Source: Candidatus Rickettsiella isopodorum | GTDB lineage: Bacteria; Pseudomonadota; Gammaproteobacteria; Diplorickettsiales; Diplorickettsiaceae | Length of the DNA stretch: 64,000 nt | Reading direction: 5' to 3' | Assembly: GCF_001881495.1 (NCBI RefSeq) | Contig: NZ_LUKY01000033.1 | Span: 519,533-583,532 of the forward strand | Shown: positions 33,124-43,472 of the stretch, one piece after another | Layout of the letters: every line of letters begins with the position of its first letter | Numbering within the stretch: the first letter of the stretch is position 1 | The notes under the pieces: generated by a model | Databases searched by the model: none | The model's input: the letters and a program-made list of their open reading frames with translations, nothing else | Told to the model about the DNA's origin: nothing | Made by a program: the position numbers and the translations under genes

Positions 33124-33330
33124 ATGGGATTTTATGGATTAAATCTAATATCGGGCCTTATTATTTTTATAATTGCTTTACTATTATTTGGCCCTAAATA
33201 TTTAGGAATTATTTTCAAGGATCTATATTTTTTATGGAATAAGTGTATTAATTTTTTTTTCTTAAAGTTATATAACGTAAAATCAAGTGATAATAAAACC
33301 GAATCCGAAACAGATACTACTGGTGGATGA
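33124..33330 (+). CDS. TatA-like small membrane protein
   Basis: A 68-residue protein with one N-terminal transmembrane helix followed by F-G-P-K-Y-L, which matches the FGxKxLP-type hinge of TatA/TatB, and then a helical segment and a charged tail. The position directly after ubiB is where tatA stands in many gammaproteobacteria. The usual glycine-rich amphipathic helix is replaced by a hydrophobic, Phe-rich stretch, and no tatB or tatC follows here. It may be a diverged TatA with tatBC elsewhere, or a decayed remnant. CGGAG lies 5 nt ahead of this ATG, so a GTG two codons upstream is less likely. It overlaps the next gene by 44 bp. Confidence 0.62.
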   Translation: MGFYGLNLISGLIIFIIALLLFGPKYLGIIFKDLYFLWNKCINFFFLKLYNVKSSDNKTESETDTTGG

Positions 33331-33676
33331 CGACGAATTGTTTCTAAAAATATTAACTCAATATTTAGATGAAGCTCAATATTCCTATATAGCTTGTAAA
33401 GATAGCCAACTCGCTCAGAATTATCTACTACAAGATCCCGATAAATTTTTTGTTGTTTTAAGCGATAGAGTTATGCCAAAACTTCATGGTTTACAGTTAT
33501 TAACACAAATGAAAAGAAATGCATTAGAAATTCCTTTAGTGTTATTTTCTGGTGAAGCAAGTAAGGAAGAAAGGTGTGAAGCCATAGCGCAAGGTGTCTA
33601 TGATTTTTTTTATAAACCTATTTCCAAAGAATTACTTTTCGCATTGTTGAAAAAAATAAAAAAACAATTACTATAG
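33287..33676 (+). CDS. Stand-alone response-regulator receiver domain
   Basis: A single CheY-like receiver (129 residues) with no output domain. The acidic pocket is D14-D16, the phosphoacceptor is D60 (L-S-D-R-V-M-P), the conserved Ser is S88 and the Lys is K110 (Y-K-P-I). All key residues are present, so it should be phosphorylatable. It starts at GTG within the end of the TatA-like gene (44-bp overlap), which suggests coupled translation. No histidine kinase is in the window. It may act by protein interaction or phosphate relay. Confidence 0.88.
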   Translation: MIIKPNPKQILLVDDDELFLKILTQYLDEAQYSYIACKDSQLAQNYLLQDPDKFFVVLSDRVMPKLHGLQLLTQMKRNALEIPLVLFSGEASKEERCEAIAQGVYDFFYKPISKELLFALLKKIKKQLL

Positions 33677-33708
33677 TTGTTTATAAGTAATTAAAAGGAG
33701 AGAGAAAA

Positions 33709-34443
33709 ATGATTAGCTCTAATTTCAATTGGGAAAATAATTCGTTATTTACCTTGGCAAATATCGGTGATGTTCAATTATTTGAGTATTGGTTAAATAA
33801 AAAAAAACTAAATATTGATGCTCAAGATGAAGATGGTGATACTCCTTTACATTATGCCGCAAAAAGAGGACATAAAGATTTGGTGATTAACTTATTAAAC
33901 AAGGGTGCGATAATTAGTTCGAATAAAAAAAAACGAACAGCTTTACAAGATGCTTATGCTTGTAATCAAGCTAAAGTAGCAAAAGAAATTACTAAATTTG
34001 TAGTCCAAAAAAATTCGGTAAAAAATATACTTCAATTCCAGAAATCTATTAAAGTAGGTTCTCAAGAGAAACAAGAACTGGATCGACTTGCTAATGGCTT
34101 TATACAGTATTTACGAAAAAATTACCTTGATAGGAACATCTTTATTCGTTTTTCAGCTAAGCATACTCGAAGAGCCAACCTACTAATCATTGCAGCTCGA
34201 CGCTGTAGCACGATTAAGGAGTTTAAAGACTTATTAAATAATCAGCTTAACTTATTTAAGGGTGTTCCAGCGAACTCTATATCTAAGGCTATACTTGATA
34301 AGCGATGGTCTGAAGAAATTAGGAATAAACCTAAGGATTTAAACAAATCTCTTTTTTATAAAACGATAACTACTTTTGTTGTTGAAAGGCTTTCTAATAA
34401 TAATGTGAACAATAGAAGTATTAGGGACGTTTCCCATCGCTAA
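33709..34443 (+). CDS. Ankyrin-repeat protein
   Basis: A 244-residue soluble protein. One canonical ankyrin repeat is visible ([14 protein letters not shown] near residue 44), flanked by degenerate repeats over about residues 10-100. The C-terminal half is Lys/Arg/Asn-rich and unrecognised. AAAGGAGAG lies well placed ahead of the ATG. In Legionellales such proteins are often secreted effectors, but no secretion signal can be read with confidence. It follows the receiver gene by 32 bp and may share its transcript. Confidence 0.8.
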   Translation: MISSNFNWENNSLFTLANIGDVQLFEYWLNKKKLNIDAQDEDGDTPLHYAAKRGHKDLVINLLNKGAIISSNKKKRTALQDAYACNQAKVAKEITKFVVQKNSVKNILQFQKSIKVGSQEKQELDRLANGFIQYLRKNYLDRNIFIRFSAKHTRRANLLIIAARRCSTIKEFKDLLNNQLNLFKGVPANSISKAILDKRWSEEIRNKPKDLNKSLFYKTITTFVVERLSNNNVNNRSIRDVSHR

Positions 34444-34550
34444 TTTTACAAAAAATTGAATACTGTTATTGTTTTGGGCTCATTTCTTGCATAAAGCTTG
34501 CAATTTTTTTGCGCATCTCTAAAATGTATACTCCTTCTAAGAGCTGTGCT

Positions 34551-35522
34551 ATGAGAATCGTTTTAGCTAATCCTCGAGGTTTTTGTGCCGGCGTTGACCG
34601 CGCTATAGAAATTGTCAAGCGAGCATTAAATCTATTTGGTGAGCCTATCTATGTGCGTCATGAGGTAGTACACAATCGAATTGTAGTTGCAGAATTACAG
34701 CAAAAAGGAGTAATCTTTGTTGAGCACATCAATGAAATCCCCCGAGGTTCCACGGCTATTTTTAGCGCTCACGGAGTTTCTCAAGTGGTGCGCGAAGCCG
34801 CAAAGCAACGTAATTTAAGAATTTTTGATGCGACTTGTCCTTTAGTGACTAAGGTGCATATAGAGGTAGCACGTTATAATCGCTTGGGCCAGGAATGTGT
34901 TTTGATCGGCCATGCTGATCATCCCGAAGTAGAAGGAAGCTTAGGGCACTATGATAATCCTGACGGAGGAATCTATTTAGTAGAAAATATTCGGGATGTC
35001 GCTTTGTTAAAAGTTAAAAATCCTCTTTTATTGAGTTATGTTACACAAACTACGCTATCTCTTGATGATACTAAATCAATTATACAAGCTCTGAAGCAAC
35101 GCTTCCCAAAGATTACTACCCCTAAGAAGGAAGATATTTGTTACGCAACACAAAACCGCCAATTCGCTGTTAAAGAATTAGCAAAGCAATGTGATATGGT
35201 ATTAGTTTTAGGATCCGTTAATAGCTCGAATTCTAATCGATTGAAAGAATTGGCAGAACGTTTAGGGAAACCTGCCTATTTAATTGATTCTGCTGAAGAT
35301 ATTCCAACGAGCTGGTTAATTGAGAAAGAATCTATTGGTATTACTGCAGGCGCATCTGCACCGGAATTTTTAGTACAAGATGTTGTAACCTATATAAAAA
35401 CATTTCCTAATTGGCGAGATTGTTTGGTTTCAGAATTAATGGGTATAAAGGAAAATGTTGCTTTCGCCTTACCACGGGAATTAAGAATTCCTTTAGCAAT
35501 CGAAACTGAAACACTAAACTAA
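34551..35522 (+). CDS. ispH: 4-hydroxy-3-methylbut-2-enyl diphosphate reductase
   Basis: Last enzyme of the MEP isoprenoid pathway, an iron-sulfur protein making IPP and DMAPP. The cluster cysteines are C12 (R-G-F-C-A-G-V), one near residue 96 (D-A-T-C-P) and one near 197. The S-N-S-N-R-L motif is present. The start at 34551 gives the family's typical N-terminus [10 protein letters not shown] and 323 residues, with AAGAG 7 nt ahead. The frame stays open 42 bp upstream, but that extension is not family-like. Confidence 0.96.
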   Translation: MRIVLANPRGFCAGVDRAIEIVKRALNLFGEPIYVRHEVVHNRIVVAELQQKGVIFVEHINEIPRGSTAIFSAHGVSQVVREAAKQRNLRIFDATCPLVTKVHIEVARYNRLGQECVLIGHADHPEVEGSLGHYDNPDGGIYLVENIRDVALLKVKNPLLLSYVTQTTLSLDDTKSIIQALKQRFPKITTPKKEDICYATQNRQFAVKELAKQCDMVLVLGSVNSSNSNRLKELAERLGKPAYLIDSAEDIPTSWLIEKESIGITAGASAPEFLVQDVVTYIKTFPNWRDCLVSELMGIKENVAFALPRELRIPLAIETETLN

Positions 35523-35524
35523 TT

Positions 35525-35542
35525 TTAAATAAATTTATTTAA
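35525..35542. terminator. AT palindrome between ispH and aqpZ
   Basis: A perfect 18-bp AT-only palindrome lies 2 bp after the ispH stop. A T-rich stretch follows 5 bp downstream. It sits between convergent genes. AT-only stems are weak, so the terminator role is tentative. Confidence 0.3.
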
Positions 35543-35572
35543 GAGTTTGTTTTTTTATTGATATAAAGCGGA

Positions 35573-36265
35573 CTATTTTTTATTTTCCCAAATGTATCTA
35601 AATAAGCTTCCGCCAATTATTCCACCGATTAGAGGAGCAAGCCAAAATAACCAAAGCTGATGGATAGCCCATCCTCCTACAAATAACGCTGGGCCTGTGC
35701 TTCTGGCGGGATTAACTGAAGTATTTGTAACTGGAATGCTAATTAAATGGACTAATGTTAAGGCTAAACCAATGGCTAAAGGAGCAAAAGGACTAGGTAA
35801 TTGTGGATTGGTGACGCCTGCAATAACAAGCAAAAATAAAAAGGTCATGGTTACTTCACATATAAAACAAGCCGCTAAGGAATAATGACCTGGCGAGTGT
35901 AGCCCATACCCATTGCTAGCAAAGCCATTTTGTAAATCAAATCCATGTTGTCCACTTGCAATCAGGAATAAAACAGTTGTCGCCAGTATGCCTCCTATTA
36001 CTTGAGCAATAATGTAACTAGGAACCTCTTTAATGCTAAATCTACCCGCAGCCCAAAGACCTATAGAAACAGCAGGATTTAAATGACAGCCAGAGATAGG
36101 AGCAAATACACAACACATGGTTAGCAAACTTAAACCAAAAGCAAAAGCTACGCCCAAAAATCCTACACCTATTACAGGAAATTTAGCAGCTAATACAGCA
36201 CTGCCACATCCACCTAATACTAGCAAAAAAGTGCCTAAGAATTCCGCTAATAACTTCCTTAGCAT
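35573..36265 (-). CDS. aqpZ: Aquaporin Z
   Basis: Water channel of the MIP family: six transmembrane helices and two NPA half-helices, the first N63-P64-A65 (S-G-C-H-L-N-P-A), the second in S-V-N-P-A-R-S. The His in helix 5 and the Arg after the second NPA form the narrow water-selective filter, and the extra loop residues of glycerol channels are absent. 230 residues. Confidence 0.95.
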   Translation of the reverse strand: MLRKLLAEFLGTFLLVLGGCGSAVLAAKFPVIGVGFLGVAFAFGLSLLTMCCVFAPISGCHLNPAVSIGLWAAGRFSIKEVPSYIIAQVIGGILATTVLFLIASGQHGFDLQNGFASNGYGLHSPGHYSLAACFICEVTMTFLFLLVIAGVTNPQLPSPFAPLAIGLALTLVHLISIPVTNTSVNPARSTGPALFVGGWAIHQLWLFWLAPLIGGIIGGSLFRYIWENKK

Positions 36266-36365
36266 ATTGAATCTCCTTGAAAATCAGAAGAAGTATAGTA
36301 GTAGAAAACATTTTTTAACAATGTAACGGATTTATAAATTAATAAACTTTAAAATTTAATCTCAA

Positions 36366-36758
36366 TTACCAGCATAGATTTGAACCGTTGCCAGCATTAG
36401 TTTTTTCTCCTAATTGATTAAGCATGAAAAGATCACATTCTGAGTCAGAAAATTTAGCTTTCGCTGACAGTTGATAAGTGCTAGTAGTACTTTTTAGAGC
36501 TAATTGATAAAAATTTCTTTCAGTGATGTCTTTTAAATGTAGCCTGCTAAAATTCGCACCCTCGTAACTATTATTATTTGCAAGGTAATAAATTTCCATA
36601 TGCTGGGCAAGATTGATTAAAGCAATTTTCGCTTCAGTACGACGAGTTTTTTTCAAAGCATGAGTGTAAATTGGATAGGAGATCGCGGCTAAAATACTGA
36701 TTATAACCAAGACGATAAGCAATTCAAATAAACTAAATCCCTGTTCAGTGTTTTCCAT
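36366..36758 (-). CDS. Type IV pilin-like protein (PilE class)
   Basis: A 130-residue prepilin with a short leader ending in G7, cleavage before F8, and Glu at position 5 of the mature chain in F-S-L-F-E-L-L-I-V-L-V. The hydrophobic N-terminal helix is followed by a small globular domain with two cysteines near the C-terminus (a possible D-loop disulfide). It resembles minor pilin PilE. No other pil genes are adjacent. It could serve type IV pili or DNA uptake with the ComEA-like protein at 6783. Confidence 0.88.
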   Translation of the reverse strand: MENTEQGFSLFELLIVLVIISILAAISYPIYTHALKKTRRTEAKIALINLAQHMEIYYLANNNSYEGANFSRLHLKDITERNFYQLALKSTTSTYQLSAKAKFSDSECDLFMLNQLGEKTNAGNGSNLCW

Positions 36759-36854
36759 ATATAAACTTCCATTATTTTACTTTTTTATAATAAAAATAAA
36801 ACATAATCAGGAATTTATAAAGTAATTTATAAAAATTCTTATTCTTATTTTTTG

Positions 36855-37814
36855 CTAGCGAAAACCATGAGGTAAAATACCGAGATTAGTACTGAGTTGT
36901 TGCGCGAATGAAGCGCCTATACGATCAGACAGTTGCTGCAATAAACCAGGTTTGACTGTGTAGTCGACGATATTTTTATTCTTAATTAAGTCTTGAGATA
37001 AACTATTTAAATCTCCAAAGCCATCTATAAGGCCTAACGATAATGCCTCTTCGCCAGTCCAGGCTAAACCAGAAAATAACTGAGGGTTATCTTTAATGCG
37101 GTTTCCGCGGCCTTGTTTAACCGCATTAATAAATTGTTGATGAACATTTGCAAGCATGCGTTCAGCAATGAGTTTTTCTTCAATTTTTTCAGGCGAGAAA
37201 GGATCTAAAAAGCCTTTGTGGTCTCCAGCAGTTAATAAGCGGCGCTCAACACCGACTTTTTTCATGGTACCAACAAAACCAAATCCGTCCATTAAAACGC
37301 CAATCGAACCGACTAAGCTGGCGGGATTAGCATAGATATCGTCACTAGCAGAGGCTATATAGTAAGCTGCAGATGCACAAAGATCATCACAAACGGAATA
37401 CAATTTAGTCTTAGGGTATTGATGACGTAGATATCTTATTTCATTGTAGATTTGTGCGGCTTGAACTGGGCTGCCGCCTGGACTATTAATACGTAAAATC
37501 ACTGTAAGGGTATTCTTATCTTCAAAAGCGTTTTGCAATCCTTCAATGACATTATCAGCACTTGCTGTTGAATTGTCATCAATGACGCCTCGAATATCAA
37601 CGAGTCCGATATGAGCTTTTGCTTTTGAGGCGGTGGGGAGATTCGTAGTCGTTGGCCATAAAGCAAACAAAAGACCTAGAAGAATTATAAAAAAGAAGAA
37701 TTTAAAGAAAATATTCCAGCGTCTTTTACGACGTTGCTCTTTCAAGGTATCAAAAAGTAATTTCTCTAGGGTTTTGCGTTGCCAAGCTGGATCACTTAAT
37801 AATTCTTCTGTCAT
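36855..37814 (-). CDS. sppA: Signal peptide peptidase SppA, short (36K) type
   Basis: Membrane-anchored S49 serine protease that digests cleaved signal peptides. One transmembrane helix lies near residues 34-53. The catalytic Ser is in the C-A-S-A-A-Y-Y-I-A-S segment, with S-A-A in place of the more common S-G-G. The Lys is in G-D-H-K-G-F-L-D-P-F. The S-x-G-S-I-G-V-L segment is also present. 319 residues, half the size of the E. coli tandem form, as in many bacteria. Confidence 0.93.
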   Translation of the reverse strand: MTEELLSDPAWQRKTLEKLLFDTLKEQRRKRRWNIFFKFFFFIILLGLLFALWPTTTNLPTASKAKAHIGLVDIRGVIDDNSTASADNVIEGLQNAFEDKNTLTVILRINSPGGSPVQAAQIYNEIRYLRHQYPKTKLYSVCDDLCASAAYYIASASDDIYANPASLVGSIGVLMDGFGFVGTMKKVGVERRLLTAGDHKGFLDPFSPEKIEEKLIAERMLANVHQQFINAVKQGRGNRIKDNPQLFSGLAWTGEEALSLGLIDGFGDLNSLSQDLIKNKNIVDYTVKPGLLQQLSDRIGASFAQQLSTNLGILPHGFR

Positions 37815-38098
37815 ATAAACCCCTAGTTAAATTTTTGAAATAAGAATATAAGTGCGTTTAGTTTACCTCTTTTTTATTATCGGGGACATATTTGCGAAAA
37901 ATAAAAAATTTTAGCGGTAAAGCAAGTCTTTATGTCCTTATCCGAACTAGCGCAATTTTTTTACAGAGTTTACTTTATATTTGATTGTTTAAAATTTGAT
38001 GAAAATGCATTTTCTTAACAAAATTAACTTGATTTTTTCTAATTAGACTAAACTATTTATAAGATAGAAATCTAGATAAATGATAATTAGAGGGGAAT

Positions 38099-40702
38099 AT
38101 GAGCCTTAATAAATTAACCAGCCAGTTTCAAAATGCCTTAACCGAATCTCAATCATTGGCTGTAGGGCGAGATAATGCTTTTATTGAACCTGCTCATTTA
38201 ATGTTTGCTTTGTTGCAGCAAGAGAATGGGACAGTCCGACCTTTGTTAAGTAAAGCTAATGTTAATTTAAATCAATTAACTAAAGACTTGGAACAGACAA
38301 TGGCCCGATTACCCAAAGTACAGTCTTCAACTCCTGGCGAGATTTATCCTTCTAAAGATTTCACTCGCTTACTGAATGTAACCGATAAGCTTGCCCAACA
38401 AAGAAATGATGAATATATATCAAGCGAGTTATTTGTACTTGCTGCCATACAAGATAAAGGTATTTTGGGTGACTTATTAAGAAAAGCAGGTGCTAGCAAA
38501 GCGTTGATTGAACAAGCAATAAAAGATATACGAGGGGGAGAGGCTGTTAATGATCCTGAAGCAGAAGGTCGTCGCGGTGCTTTGGAAAAATACACAATTG
38601 ATCTAACATTGCAGGCATCGCAAGGAAAGCTTGATCCAGTTATTGGTCGGGATGATGTAATACGTCGAACGATTCAAGTCTTACAAAGACGAACAAAAAA
38701 TAATCCTGTGCTTATTGGCGAGCCCGGTGTGGGTAAAACGGCTGTAGTGGAAGGACTTGCACAGCGCATTATTAATCACGAAGTTCCAGAAGGATTAAGA
38801 AACAAACGTTTACTTGCTTTAGATATCGGTTCATTAATTGCAGGAGCTAAATATCGCGGAGAATTTGAAGAGCGATTAAAAGCTGTTTTAAATGAGCTTG
38901 CAAAGCAAGAAGGACAAATTATCTTATTTATTGATGAATTGCATACCATGGTAGGTGCAGGGAAAGCCGAAGGGGCTATGGATGCAGGAAATATGTTAAA
39001 ACCTGCTTTAGCAAGAGGCCAATTACACTGTATTGGAGCAACAACTTTAAATGAATATCGAAACTATATTGAAAAAGATGCTGCTTTAGAACGTCGTTTT
39101 CAAAAGATTCTAGTAGAGGAGCCTAGTGTTGAAGATACTATTGCCATTTTACGTGGTTTAAAACAACGGTATGAGATTCACCACGGCGTGGAAATAATGG
39201 ATTCCGCTATTGTTGCTGCAGCCACCTTATCACATCGTTATATTTCTGATAGGAATTTACCGGACAAAGCAATCGATCTTATCGATGAGGCCGCTAGTCG
39301 AATCAGAATTGAAATCGATTCTAAACCAGAAAAATTGGATCGTTTAGATAGGCGATTAATTCAGTTAAAAATTGAACGAGAAGCTTTAAAAAAAGAAACG
39401 GACGAGTCTTCCAAGATTAGACTGAAAAATTTAGAAAATGAAATTACTGATCTTTCAAAAAAATATGCGGATCTCAATGAAATTTGGAAAGCTGAAAAAG
39501 CGACTTTACAAGGCGAACAAAAAATTAAAAGCGAACTTGAAAAGGTGCAATTTGAGTTAGAAAAAGCGCGTCGTTCGGGAGATTTGAATCGAATGTCCGA
39601 ATTACAATACGGTCATATTCCTGCTTTAAAGAAAAAATTACTGGCTGCGCAGAAAATGGAAAAAAAAGAGCCTTATTTAGTACGGAATAAGGTGAGTGAA
39701 AAAGAAATTGCAGAAATTGTTTCACAATGGACAGGTATTCCAGTGGCTAAGATGCTAGAAGGTGAACGAGAAAAATTATTACATATGGAAGATGCGCTAC
39801 ATCAACGTGTGGTGGGTCAAGATGAAGCGATTTCTGTTGTCGCAAATGCTATTCGCCGTTCTCGTGCCGGTTTATCAGATCCTAAACGTCCCATAGGATC
39901 ATTTATTTTTTCAGGACCTACCGGCGTCGGCAAAACGGAAGTGTGTAAAGCTTTAGCAGGATTTTTATTTGATTCTGATGATGCAATGGTGCGTTTAGAT
40001 ATGTCTGAATTTATGGAAAAACACTCTGTTGCGCGTCTCATTGGTGCACCTCCAGGCTACGTCGGTTATGAAGAAGGCGGTTATCTTACCGAAGCAGTTC
40101 GTCGAAAACCTTATTCAGTTGTTCTTCTGGATGAAATTGAAAAAGCGCATGCTGATGTATTTAATCTATTATTACAAGTATTAGAGGATGGGCGATTAAC
40201 AGACGGGCATGGACGTACAGTAGATTTTCGTAACACCGTTATAGTAATGACATCAAATTTAGGTTCGCAAATTATTCAAGAGTTAACGTCAAAAAAAGAT
40301 TATGCGGCTTTAAAAAGTACGCTGATGGATATTATTGCGCAACATTTTCGACCTGAATTTATTAATCGTATCGATGAAGTGGTTGTATTTCACGCGCTAA
40401 ATGAAAAACAGATCCATGCTATTACAGAAATCCAGCTGCAACAATTACGTCAACGCCTCAGTGAACGAGATTTACAATTGGAAGTCAGTGAAGCGGTGAT
40501 TAATCACATTGCTAAAATGGGCTATGATCCTGTTTATGGGGCTCGACCCTTAAAACGTACCATTCAACAAGAATTGGAAAACCCGATTGCCAGAGATATG
40601 ATTGAAGAAAAATTCTTACCTGGAGACAAAATTTTTGTAGATTATATCGATGGAAAAATAAAATTAACGGCAAAAAAAAGCAAAAATAAAACTAAAAAAT
40701 AA
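38099..40702 (+). CDS. clpB: Disaggregase ClpB
   Basis: Hsp100 AAA+ disaggregase acting with DnaK. The N-domain is followed by AAA1 with Walker [10 protein letters not shown] (near residue 206), a long middle coiled coil (about 410-525) and AAA2 with GPTGVGKTE (near 608). The full-length 867 residues match the family. A GAGGGGAAT sequence precedes the ATG. No clear sigma-32 promoter was found in the 284-bp upstream region. Confidence 0.98.
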   Translation: MSLNKLTSQFQNALTESQSLAVGRDNAFIEPAHLMFALLQQENGTVRPLLSKANVNLNQLTKDLEQTMARLPKVQSSTPGEIYPSKDFTRLLNVTDKLAQQRNDEYISSELFVLAAIQDKGILGDLLRKAGASKALIEQAIKDIRGGEAVNDPEAEGRRGALEKYTIDLTLQASQGKLDPVIGRDDVIRRTIQVLQRRTKNNPVLIGEPGVGKTAVVEGLAQRIINHEVPEGLRNKRLLALDIGSLIAGAKYRGEFEERLKAVLNELAKQEGQIILFIDELHTMVGAGKAEGAMDAGNMLKPALARGQLHCIGATTLNEYRNYIEKDAALERRFQKILVEEPSVEDTIAILRGLKQRYEIHHGVEIMDSAIVAAATLSHRYISDRNLPDKAIDLIDEAASRIRIEIDSKPEKLDRLDRRLIQLKIEREALKKETDESSKIRLKNLENEITDLSKKYADLNEIWKAEKATLQGEQKIKSELEKVQFELEKARRSGDLNRMSELQYGHIPALKKKLLAAQKMEKKEPYLVRNKVSEKEIAEIVSQWTGIPVAKMLEGEREKLLHMEDALHQRVVGQDEAISVVANAIRRSRAGLSDPKRPIGSFIFSGPTGVGKTEVCKALAGFLFDSDDAMVRLDMSEFMEKHSVARLIGAPPGYVGYEEGGYLTEAVRRKPYSVVLLDEIEKAHADVFNLLLQVLEDGRLTDGHGRTVDFRNTVIVMTSNLGSQIIQELTSKKDYAALKSTLMDIIAQHFRPEFINRIDEVVVFHALNEKQIHAITEIQLQQLRQRLSERDLQLEVSEAVINHIAKMGYDPVYGARPLKRTIQQELENPIARDMIEEKFLPGDKIFVDYIDGKIKLTAKKSKNKTKK

Positions 40703-40716
40703 TTGTTTTTTTAGTT
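40690..40716. terminator. Bidirectional terminator-like hairpin between clpB and YiiX-like gene
   Basis: AACTAAAAAA and a TTTTTTTAGTT arm pair around TAATTG, spanning both converging stop codons. A/T tracts on both sides would give a U-run for either direction. The stem has only one G-C pair, so it is weak. Confidence 0.4.
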
Positions 40717-41485
40717 AGTTGTTCTTGCTTAGTCTTTGACTGTCCTGCATAGCAGCCAAGTACATAGGATATTTAATAATATCAAAATAAGGAGAGTAGT
40801 CAAAGTCACGTGGCGAATATAGCCTGGGATTGGTTTTATAAAGCTTAAGACTTTTTCCATCAGTTTTTAATAAAGGTAATATCGGAAAATTGACTGATTG
40901 AAAGGCCTCAGCTAATAATGAAGAACAACTTTCTTTCGTTCTCGTTCCTGGTTTGTAATTAAATAATGTAGAGTGCCATTTCCGAGGTAAAAGTGGCCAA
41001 GGCATTAAAAAGCGCCCCAAGTCAAAGGTTAATCTAAAATCATATTCTATACCTAAGTTTTTGATAGTGTAATTAATGATTTTTTGTCCTTCTTGATAAG
41101 AAATATTTCTTGGGCGACAAATGCGAATATGTTCTTTTTCATACTTTTTTAGTGGAGAAATTAAAGCCCCTTTCCCTAATAAGCTTTCAAATACTAATTG
41201 CTCGCTGGGATCCCCAGAATAAAACTCAGTAATTCTTTTTTGCATAACTTTATCTTCAATGTCGTATAATCTACCAATGTAAAGTGCAGCGTGTGACCAT
41301 GAGCTGCGGGTAATTACTTTAATCATTTGACTGATACGATTACGACCTTCTATTAGCAAAACGTCGCAAGGTCGTAATTCATAACGAAGTTTATTGAAAT
41401 CACTTAAAGGGATTGGTTGAAGAGGTTCTACTTCTTTATTAAGCCATTTAAAAAAAGGGTTGAATAGTTTATTTGTTAAATCCAT
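40715..41485 (-). CDS. YiiX-like permuted papain-fold hydrolase
   Basis: A 256-residue protein resembling the YiiX / NlpC-P60 permuted papain superfamily. The catalytic His is in S-W-S-H-A-A-L-Y-I-G (near residue 59) after a D-V-L-L-I-E-G start, and the Cys is in K-E-S-C-S-S-L-L-A-E-A-F near the C-terminus. In the permuted fold His precedes Cys, as seen here. Members act on lipids or amide bonds. It has no signal peptide. The substrate is unknown. Confidence 0.8.
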   Translation of the reverse strand: MDLTNKLFNPFFKWLNKEVEPLQPIPLSDFNKLRYELRPCDVLLIEGRNRISQMIKVITRSSWSHAALYIGRLYDIEDKVMQKRITEFYSGDPSEQLVFESLLGKGALISPLKKYEKEHIRICRPRNISYQEGQKIINYTIKNLGIEYDFRLTFDLGRFLMPWPLLPRKWHSTLFNYKPGTRTKESCSSLLAEAFQSVNFPILPLLKTDGKSLKLYKTNPRLYSPRDFDYSPYFDIIKYPMYLAAMQDSQRLSKNN

Positions 41486-41572
41486 CTGTGTAGTGGTCCC
41501 TAGATTCGATTTTTTCTGAAATAATTATTTATTTAATTAGGCATTTTAAAACTTTTTTCCGTGATTAAAATT

Positions 41573-42940
41573 TCAAATTGATTGTGCCAGTTCAGTGGCA
41601 TAGCCTAAGTAATTGGTAGGGGATAATTCGAATAGTTTTTGTTTAATATCATCAGATATTTTTAGACTGTTAATAAATTGATGAAGGGTTTCTTGATTAA
41701 GTTTTTTACCTTGAGTTAAGGTTTTTAATTGTTCGTAGGGCATTTCAGTCGCATATCTCCTTAAAATAGTTTGTATGGCTTCAGCTAATATTTCCCAATG
41801 TTGATTAAGATCTTCCAGTAATTTTCTATCATCGATAGAAATTTTTTCTAAACCAGAATATAAGCTTTTTAAGGCGACTAAGTTGTATGCAAAAGCTACT
41901 CCAAGATTACGTAGCAAGGTTGAATCTCTTAAATCTCGTTGCCAACGAGAGATAGGCAATGTTTTAGAAAAATGTTGGTATAAGCTATTAGCTAAGCTAA
42001 AATTTCCTTCTGCGTTTTCAAAATCGATGGGATTAATTTTATGTGGCATGGTAGATGAGCCTACTTCACCTATCTTAGTTTTTTGTTTGAAATAACCTAA
42101 AGAAATATAACCCCAACAATCAGCCGCTAAATTAATTAATATATTATTAATTCGATTTAAACAATCACAATAGGCTGCGATATAGTCATGAGGTTCAATC
42201 TGTGTAGTATAAGCATTCCAATCTAAATCTAGACTGCTTACAAATTTTTCATTAAGTTCAGGCCAATTAATATCAGGATAAGCAATACGATGGGCGTTGT
42301 AATTACCAATAGCGCCATTAAATTTGCCGACTATTTTTACTGCAGCAAATAGTTTTTCCTGCTCTATTAAACGATGAGTAAAATTAGCAAATTCTTTACC
42401 CATCGTGGTGGGTACAGCCGCTTGTCCATGAGTACGACCCAGCATCGGATGCGTAGAATATTGATGTGAATAATTTTTTAAATAAACGATAAATTGTTGA
42501 ATGGCGGGTAATAAGTGTTGAGCGCGTACTTCTTTAAGCATTAAAGCATAAGCTAAATTATTAATGTCATCGGAAGTGCAACCGAAGTGTATAAATTCAC
42601 GAATAGATTTTAACTGTGGATTATTAGCTAGTTTCTCCTTTAAAAAATACTCAACTGCTTTAATATCGTGTCGGGTAGTCTTCTCTAAGAATTTAATTCT
42701 TTCAGCATCTTCCAAGCTAAAGTTTTTAATAATATCATTTAATTGTTGTTGGGTAGTTGGAGAAAATTTAGAAATTTCCTGGATGCCAGAATGAGCAGCA
42801 AGGGCTTGTAGCCAACGTATCTCAATGAGTACTCTAAAATAAAATAAACCATATTCACTGCATAAGGGACGTAAAATGTCGGTTTTATCTGAATAACGAC
42901 CATCAATGGGAGAAATTGCGGTTAAAGGATTAAGTAGCAC
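41573..42940 (-). CDS. purB: Adenylosuccinate lyase
   Basis: Cleaves SAICAR and adenylosuccinate in purine synthesis. The fumarase-superfamily signature S-S-T-M-P-H-K-I-N-P-I is present, as are the catalytic T-H-G-Q-A segment and S-P-I-D-G-R-Y near the start. The GTG at 42940 is chosen: it has GAGG 5 nt upstream and gives the usual 455-residue protein. The longer frame (from 43006) would overlap hpf by 47 bp. Confidence 0.95.
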   Translation of the reverse strand: MLLNPLTAISPIDGRYSDKTDILRPLCSEYGLFYFRVLIEIRWLQALAAHSGIQEISKFSPTTQQQLNDIIKNFSLEDAERIKFLEKTTRHDIKAVEYFLKEKLANNPQLKSIREFIHFGCTSDDINNLAYALMLKEVRAQHLLPAIQQFIVYLKNYSHQYSTHPMLGRTHGQAAVPTTMGKEFANFTHRLIEQEKLFAAVKIVGKFNGAIGNYNAHRIAYPDINWPELNEKFVSSLDLDWNAYTTQIEPHDYIAAYCDCLNRINNILINLAADCWGYISLGYFKQKTKIGEVGSSTMPHKINPIDFENAEGNFSLANSLYQHFSKTLPISRWQRDLRDSTLLRNLGVAFAYNLVALKSLYSGLEKISIDDRKLLEDLNQHWEILAEAIQTILRRYATEMPYEQLKTLTQGKKLNQETLHQFINSLKISDDIKQKLFELSPTNYLGYATELAQSI

Positions 42941-42959
42941 AAGGGCCTCGATTAGTTTT

Positions 42960-43295
42960 TTACAGTTCTTTGGATTCCTCTGGACCATATTTTTCTGATC
43001 GATCATGTCGTTTTTCTTTGATTTTTTGTTTATGTTTATTGATTTGTTGCTCTATTCTATCAATTAAAGTATCAATAGCAGGATATAGACTTTCATTTTC
43101 AGCACTCGCGTAAAATTCAGTACCATGGGTATGCACGAGAGCTTTAGCGACTTGATCTAAGTTTTCAAGACTTAAGGTGATGTGTATTGTTGTGGTTTTA
43201 TGGGTTATACGTTCCAGGCGTTTAAATTTATCGAGTATATATTGTTTTAAAGCATCCGTAACTTTAATGCCATCATCTGTAATAGTAATTTGCAT
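42960..43295 (-). CDS. hpf: Ribosome hibernation promoting factor
   Basis: Short HPF/YfiA-family protein (111 residues) that binds the 30S subunit in stationary phase. It shows M-Q-I-T-I-T, the A-L-K-Q-Y-I-L-D-K-F helix and the D-x-Y-P-A-I-D-x-L-I-D-R-I-E-x-Q segment. The internal ATG at 43295 with GAGGG upstream is the likely start, not the ATG at 43385. It follows the lpt genes, as in E. coli, but without rpoN between. Confidence 0.93.
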   Translation of the reverse strand: MQITITDDGIKVTDALKQYILDKFKRLERITHKTTTIHITLSLENLDQVAKALVHTHGTEFYASAENESLYPAIDTLIDRIEQQINKHKQKIKEKRHDRSEKYGPEESKEL

Positions 43296-43472
43296 TAGAC
43301 CCTCTACTTTATATTCTATTGTCTTTAATATTATTCGAAAAAAACAGTGATTATACCTTAGGTTGAACAGTAAAGTAGAGTGCAAACGATTTTATTAGGT
43401 TATTTTTTAAACGAAAGTGTAATTTAAATTTGTTTTATGGACAGTTTGTGCATAATTTAAGACAATCTCTGA

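Noticed and set aside
37815..38098. Heat-shock (sigma-32) promoter before clpB
   Set aside because: A TTGATT is present, but nothing like CCCAT-type -10 follows at 13-17 nt; the sigma-70 alternatives are also weak.
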